Shown piece by piece: positions 43,910 to 47,819 of a stretch of 47,819 bases of DNA. Location: the NCBI GenBank assembly GCA_020631045.1, contig JAHDHZ010000001.1, positions 25,933 to 73,751 on the forward strand. Reading direction: 5' to 3'. The position numbers and the translations under genes are program-made. The notes below the pieces were generated by a model. The model was not told where the DNA came from. It worked only from the letters and a program-made list of their open reading frames with translations, and did not search any database. The DNA is from Flavobacteriales bacterium. Lineage in GTDB: Bacteria > Bacteroidota > Bacteroidia > Flavobacteriales_G > JALEGO01. How positions within the stretch are numbered: the stretch's first letter is position 1; every line of letters starts with the position of its first letter.

Positions 43910-45127
43910 CTAACTGAAAAATAAATAGGCCATACAAATGGCAACAAGCACTCCAACCATATCTGCAAACACCCCACAAAATGCAGCATGACGAGTGTAT
44001 TTAATTTTTACAGATCCAAAATAAACCGCCAAAACATAGAAAGTAGTCTCTGTTGAACCCTGCATGATTGAAGTAATGCGCCCTACAAGTGAATCAGGTC
44101 CGAAGTTTTGCATAGACTCCACCATCATTGCACGAGCGCCGCTGCCGCTTAAAGGCTTCATAAATGCTGTAGGCAGAGCATCTATAAAAGCATAATCTCC
44201 AAACAAAAATTTCAAAGCATCCATCAAATGGTCTAAGGCTCCTGAGGCTCTAAAAAAACCAATTGCAAAAAGCATCGCTACTAAATAAGGAATGATTTGA
44301 ATACTGGTTTGAAAGCCTTCTTTCGCTCCGTCTATGAAATTAGCGTACACATCTTGTTTTTTAAGCAATCCAAAGAGAATAAAAGCAACAATCAGCAGAG
44401 CAATCATAAAATTTCCACCCAAAGAAGCATAAGCATTCATCACTTCTGAAGAAAGGCCCAAAAAGAAATAGACCATCAAACTCATCATCAAACTCATCAA
44501 TAAAAGTACTGTTAAGACAGTACTAGAAAACAAATTGATTTTTTGAAATAAAGATGTGATCAAAAGCCCAGCTAGGCTAGAACAAAAAGTTGTAATCAAT
44601 ATGGGTACGAACACATCTGTAGGCATGGCAGCTCCCATTGAAGCTCTGAGAGCTAGAATACTCACAGGAATTAATGTCAAACCAGAAGAGTTCAGCACCA
44701 AAAACAAAATCTGTGCATCACTAGCCGTGTCTTTTTTGGGATTGATCTCTTGCAAAGACTGCATTGCTTTTAATCCCAAAGGGGTTGCGGCATTGTCTAG
44801 ACCCAACATATTGGCTGAAAAGTTCATAATCATCGCCCCAATCGAGTGATGTCCCTTAGGTATAGAAGGAAAAAGTTTACCAAAAAACGGTGCTGTGAGT
44901 TTTGATAAAAATGCAATTAAACCTGCACGCTCTCCTACTTTCATGATGCCTAACCAAAAACTCATTACGCCAACTAAACCAAGAGCAATGTCTACTGAGG
45001 TTTGGCTCATTGAAAATGTACTGTCTACAAGGGCTGAAAAAATTGAAAAATCTCCTCTAAACCCTTGAATCAAAGCCCATAGAAAAGCAATTAAAATAAA
45101 AGCTACGAAAATATAATTGAGTACCAT
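43910..45127 (-). CDS. SpmA-SpmB-like nucleoside recognition membrane protein
   Basis: A 405-residue polytopic membrane protein with two Gate (nucleoside recognition) domains fused: an SpmA-like half (about 1-210: FWLGIMKVGERAGL, FSANMLGLDNAATPLGLKA, VLNSSGLTLIPVS) and an SpmB-like half (about 240-405: LPTAFMKPLSGSGARAMM, IMQGSTETTFYVLAVYFGS). In Bacillus these are separate spore-maturation proteins; here no sporulation genes are present, and the fused form is widespread in Bacteroidota. It may transport or sense a small solute; this is unknown. It is encoded 12 bases after fmt. Confidence 0.9.
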   Translation of the reverse strand: MVLNYIFVAFILIAFLWALIQGFRGDFSIFSALVDSTFSMSQTSVDIALGLVGVMSFWLGIMKVGERAGLIAFLSKLTAPFFGKLFPSIPKGHHSIGAMIMNFSANMLGLDNAATPLGLKAMQSLQEINPKKDTASDAQILFLVLNSSGLTLIPVSILALRASMGAAMPTDVFVPILITTFCSSLAGLLITSLFQKINLFSSTVLTVLLLMSLMMSLMVYFFLGLSSEVMNAYASLGGNFMIALLIVAFILFGLLKKQDVYANFIDGAKEGFQTSIQIIPYLVAMLFAIGFFRASGALDHLMDALKFLFGDYAFIDALPTAFMKPLSGSGARAMMVESMQNFGPDSLVGRITSIMQGSTETTFYVLAVYFGSVKIKYTRHAAFCGVFADMVGVLVAICMAYLFFS

Positions 45128-45139
45128 TTACTTGCTTGA

Positions 45140-46075
45140 CTAGTTAAAGATACAATTTTCGTCAAAACGATATCCTCTTAAAAAATCTTGTATCTGCATA
45201 CGTTTTTTACCTTGCATTTGAAGCTCATGAATCACTAAAACTCCTTGCTTGACATATATGTGTAAATAACTTTTATGGTCTGTCTGAATACTTGCTATGG
45301 GCCTGGTGTGGGGCTTAGAAATTCGTTCAACTTTAAAGAACTTAAAAAGTTTATCGTTAAAAGAGCAGTGGGCTGCCGGATATGGACTCAACCCCCTAAT
45401 AAAATTATATAACTCTTCAAGTGGTTTTGAAAAATCAATCTTGCATGTTTCTCTAAATAACTTAGGCGCTTGGTTTAAATTTTGTGCCTGTTTTTGAGCT
45501 TTAAGTACAATACTTGATGGATCAATTTGATCGAGTGTTTTTAAAATTAAGGCTCCGCCTAAATGCATAAGTTTATCGTGTAATTGCCCAGCTGTCATGT
45601 CAGATTCAATTGTTGTTATGCTCTGATCAATGATAGAACCCGTATCAATTTTTTCATCAATCATAAAGGTGGTCACGCCTGTTTGTTGTTCACCATTGAT
45701 GATTGCCCAATTGATGGGTGCAGCACCCCTGTACTGGGGCAGTAAAGAAGCATGTAGATTAAAAGTGCCTTTAGGAGGCATGTTAAACACAACCTTAGGT
45801 AACATTCTAAAGGCCACCACCACAAATACATCAGCATTCAATGCTTTGAGCTGTTCAGTAAAAGCTTCTTTTTTTAGATTTAAAGGTTGTAAAACAGGTA
45901 AATCAAGTTCAAGAGCTGTTTGTTTCACAGCACTTTGTGTAATTTTTCTGCCCCTACCCGAGGGCTTATCTGCAGCAGTAACTACTCCTAGAATTTTATG
46001 CTTAGATTGAATAATTTCTTTGAGTGCGTGGGCTGCAAAATCAGGAGTTCCGAAGAAAACAACATTTAGTGGCAT
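45140..46075 (-). CDS. fmt: Methionyl-tRNA formyltransferase
   Basis: A 311-residue enzyme that formylates initiator Met-tRNA. The N-terminal VVFFGTPDFAAHALKEI, NLHASLLPQYRGAAPINWAI (catalytic Asn and His) and EKIDTGSII (catalytic Asp) are present. A C-terminal OB-like domain binds tRNA. Length fits Fmt (about 310-320). Together with the sugar-type paralogue at 20588 it allows a direct comparison: Fmt has SLLPQYRGAAP where the other has SLLPKYRGRTP. A minus-strand promoter element lies 4 bases upstream. Confidence 0.96.
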   Translation of the reverse strand: MPLNVVFFGTPDFAAHALKEIIQSKHKILGVVTAADKPSGRGRKITQSAVKQTALELDLPVLQPLNLKKEAFTEQLKALNADVFVVVAFRMLPKVVFNMPPKGTFNLHASLLPQYRGAAPINWAIINGEQQTGVTTFMIDEKIDTGSIIDQSITTIESDMTAGQLHDKLMHLGGALILKTLDQIDPSSIVLKAQKQAQNLNQAPKLFRETCKIDFSKPLEELYNFIRGLSPYPAAHCSFNDKLFKFFKVERISKPHTRPIASIQTDHKSYLHIYVKQGVLVIHELQMQGKKRMQIQDFLRGYRFDENCIFN

Positions 46076-46079
46076 GGCA

Positions 46080-46087
46080 CAAAACTA
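46080..46087 (-). promoter_or_regulatory. Bacteroidota -7 promoter element of fmt (TAGTTTTG)
   Basis: On the minus strand TAGTTTTG ends 4 bases before the fmt ATG. Together with the plus-strand element 7 bases away, this forms a compact divergent promoter pair. Confidence 0.6.
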
Positions 46088-46094
46088 ATATTTC

Positions 46095-46102
46095 TACCTT
46101 TG
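46095..46102 (+). promoter_or_regulatory. Bacteroidota -7 promoter element of the RlmL-like gene (TACCTTTG)
   Basis: TACCTTTG, exact match, ends 4 bases before the ATG. A leaderless transcript is predicted. Confidence 0.65.
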
Positions 46103-46106
46103 AATC

Positions 46107-47258
46107 ATGCAAAACTACATTGCAAAAACACTCAAAGGCTTTGAAGAGCTTTTATCAGAAGAACTTAAATCTCTTGGAGCCCAACAAGTATTGCCCTTAA
46201 AAAGAGCCGTTCGATTTCAAGCAGATTTAAAAACCATGTACCGCATTCACATTGAATCAAGATTGAGTATTCGCCTGCTCAAACCCTTGTTTTTGTGCAC
46301 AGCAAAAAATGAGACTCAATTGTATGCTGAAATTCAAAAATTCGATTGGAGTTCGATTTTAGACAATGACCAAACATTTGCTATTTCAACTACCGTACAC
46401 TCTCAGTACTTTAATCACAGCAAATATGTGGCCTTAAAAACCAAAGATGCCATTGTTGATCAATTTAGAGACAAGACCGGTGAGCGTCCTAGTATTGATC
46501 GCATCACTCCTGATGTAGGCTTGCATGTACATGTTAGTAACCACAAAGTAGATGTACTGATTGATGCCACTGGGCAAGCGCTTCACAAAAGAGGATACCG
46601 ATCTGAACAGCACAAAGCCCCTTTAAATGAAATTCTAGCAGCAGGAATGGTTTTGTTAAGCAAATGGGATACCACAACACCTTTGATTGACCCTATGTGT
46701 GGCAGTGCAACCTTGTTGATTGAAGCGGCGATGATTGCAAAGAACATTGCTCCAAACCTCAAACGTTCTTTTTTCGCCTTCATGCTTTGGCCTTCATTTG
46801 ACAAAGCATTGCTTGACACTGTAAAGTTAGAGGCTGAGCAAAAAATCAACGACTTAAAACTCAACATTACAGGCCATGACCACGCCTACTCAGCCTTGAG
46901 AGCAGCCGAAGAAAACATCGATAAAGCAGGCCTTAAAGAGCACATCGTCATTGAAAAAAAACAAGTTGCTCAGTTAAGCAAAACTGCTGATAGTGGCACT
47001 TTGATCATCAATCCACCCTACGGAGAGCGCCTGTACAGAGGCAACATCAATGAAATGTATCAATCGATTGGCAGCGTGTTGAAACACCAGTTTAGCGGCT
47101 GGCAAGCCTGGATTATTTCTTCAAACAAAGAAGCCCTGAACCACATCGGGCTCAAGGCTTCAAAAAAAATTGCGCTAAACAACGGGGGCATTGAATGTAA
47201 ATATCAACAATACCAAATGTATAGCGGGAGCAAAAAGCTTAGTAAAAATAAAAGCTAG
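46107..47258 (+). CDS. THUMP-domain 23S rRNA methyltransferase (RlmL N-terminal type)
   Basis: A 383-residue SAM-dependent methyltransferase. The N-terminus has the ferredoxin-like/THUMP part (KTLKGFEELLSEELKSLGAQ). The catalytic domain shows LIDPMCGSATLLIEAAMIAKN (SAM-binding) and the motif IINPPYGERL, typical of m2G enzymes such as RlmL (23S G2445). The C-terminal RlmK half present in E. coli RlmL is absent, as usual in Bacteroidota. It overlaps the convergent beta-propeller gene by 20 bases. Confidence 0.9.
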   Translation: MQNYIAKTLKGFEELLSEELKSLGAQQVLPLKRAVRFQADLKTMYRIHIESRLSIRLLKPLFLCTAKNETQLYAEIQKFDWSSILDNDQTFAISTTVHSQYFNHSKYVALKTKDAIVDQFRDKTGERPSIDRITPDVGLHVHVSNHKVDVLIDATGQALHKRGYRSEQHKAPLNEILAAGMVLLSKWDTTTPLIDPMCGSATLLIEAAMIAKNIAPNLKRSFFAFMLWPSFDKALLDTVKLEAEQKINDLKLNITGHDHAYSALRAAEENIDKAGLKEHIVIEKKQVAQLSKTADSGTLIINPPYGERLYRGNINEMYQSIGSVLKHQFSGWQAWIISSNKEALNHIGLKASKKIALNNGGIECKYQQYQMYSGSKKLSKNKS

Positions 47259-47819
47259 AAGGGTTCACCCCTGCTTCTACCGAACTCTTTAAATTACCCT
47301 GCTGATCATAAATGTTGATCAATCCTTTTGAAACAAAATCTTTGGCATCAGACACATAAAGGCTTTGATTTTCAGAATTATAAGCAATGCCATAGAAAGA
47401 TTGAGCCGCGCTCATAGGCAAAAACTCTGCATAAGACATTGAATTTAAATCAAGCTTTTGAACGCCATTTTGAATAAAATACAATACGTTTTCATTCGAG
47501 TTAATAGCCATTTTCGCTGGATAAATAGGATCTAAATCAATGTGATTCAACACAGTGTTTTGAGCAACATCAATCTTGTAAATAGCCCCCATTTGAACAG
47601 GATTTGTCCAAGAACTGCCTGCACACAACACCCATAGATTATTTTGAGCATCTAACCCTAATGCAGAAGGAGAAGCTCCTACAGAGATAGAATCACTCAC
47701 AACATCAGTTTGCGCATCAACAACATACACTAAGTTTTTATTTGGTGCAGTAATGTATGCCTTTTGATTGACAAGCAACATTTCTTCACTGTTTGAACCT
47801 AAATGAATGTGCCCTTGAT
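47239..47819 (-). CDS. YncE-like beta-propeller protein, 5' end outside window
   Basis: The C-terminal 193 residues of a WD40/YVTN-type beta-propeller. Blade repeats are visible in NLVYVVDAQTDVVSDSISVG, NNLWVLCAGSS, AIYKIDVAQNTVLNHIDL and SLYVSDAKDFVSKGLINIYD. The frame stays open to the window edge (QGHIHLGSNSEEM precedes the internal Met at 47781), so the start lies outside. It resembles DUF5074/YncE-like surface or periplasmic proteins of unknown function. The 3' end overlaps the methyltransferase gene by 20 bases. Confidence 0.78.
   Translation of the reverse strand, partial: QGHIHLGSNSEEMLLVNQKAYITAPNKNLVYVVDAQTDVVSDSISVGASPSALGLDAQNNLWVLCAGSSWTNPVQMGAIYKIDVAQNTVLNHIDLDPIYPAKMAINSNENVLYFIQNGVQKLDLNSMSYAEFLPMSAAQSFYGIAYNSENQSLYVSDAKDFVSKGLINIYDQQGNLKSSVEAGVNPSSFYFY

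Noticed and set aside
45630-46010. 126-codon plus-strand open frame inside fmt
   Set aside because: Antisense shadow of the conserved fmt catalytic domain, with no start signal or family feature.
1-47819. CRISPR arrays, insertion sequences, phage genes, rRNA genes or direct-repeat attachment sites
   Set aside because: None were seen on reading both strands; the tRNA-Arg at 38676 is not flanked by an integrase gene, and I found no repeated copy of its 3' end, though I did not search exhaustively.

Overview
The window is low-GC, gene-dense bacterial DNA from a member of the Bacteroidota, most likely a free-living (probably marine) Flavobacteriales or Cryomorphaceae-like lineage. The evidence is: two proteins with type IX secretion C-terminal sorting domains; a DUF1573-YajC-CoaE trio and a DUF4199-GT2 pair, both typical of the phylum; no convincing Shine-Dalgarno sequences; and the Bacteroidota promoter element TAnnTTTG in front of many transcription units. 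The exact genus cannot be named from the sequence alone. There are no rRNA genes, insertion sequences, phage genes or CRISPR arrays. No gene-free stretch exceeds 300 bases.

Region 1 (1-6949) is a surface-polysaccharide block: a truncated acyltransferase, a Wzy/O-antigen-ligase-like membrane protein, a second acyltransferase, two GT4 glycosyltransferases and an AsnB-type amidotransferase. Region 2 (6935-12356, minus) is a tight housekeeping operon: GmhA-like isomerase, SerC, SerA, DUF1015 protein, YggS and a LysM-M23 peptidase. Region 3 (12396-27312) returns to the envelope: a YfhO-like membrane protein, two capsule-type putative transferases, PseB, an overlapping minus-strand operon (PseC, PseF, formyltransferase, GNAT, PseI) for pseudaminic acid, a Wzx-type flippase, a GT2 enzyme, and a polyprenyl-phosphate GT2 with DUF4199.

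Region 4 (27382-38749, plus) runs TpiA, PrmA, two giant exported proteins of about 1,500 residues each, an M48 lipoprotein and tRNA-Arg(ACG). Region 5 (38787-46075, minus) holds CoaE, YajC, a DUF1573 lipoprotein, two paralogous T9SS cargo proteins, an SpmA/SpmB fusion and Fmt. Region 6 (46107 to the edge) holds an RlmL-like rRNA methyltransferase and a partial beta-propeller protein.

The polysaccharide genes together suggest that CMP-pseudaminic acid (or an N-formyl derivative) is made, added to a glycan by the local transferases, flipped by Wzx, polymerised or ligated, and O-acylated. The main points of interest are: a pseudaminic acid operon with no PseG but with a sugar-type formyltransferase; its CGN-rich arginine codon use, unlike the detached pseB and other neighbours; a PorE-like TPR-PD40 protein ending in SPOR modules instead of OmpA; an exported giant protein with an embedded winged-helix-like segment; and promoters so close to start codons that several mRNAs should be leaderless.
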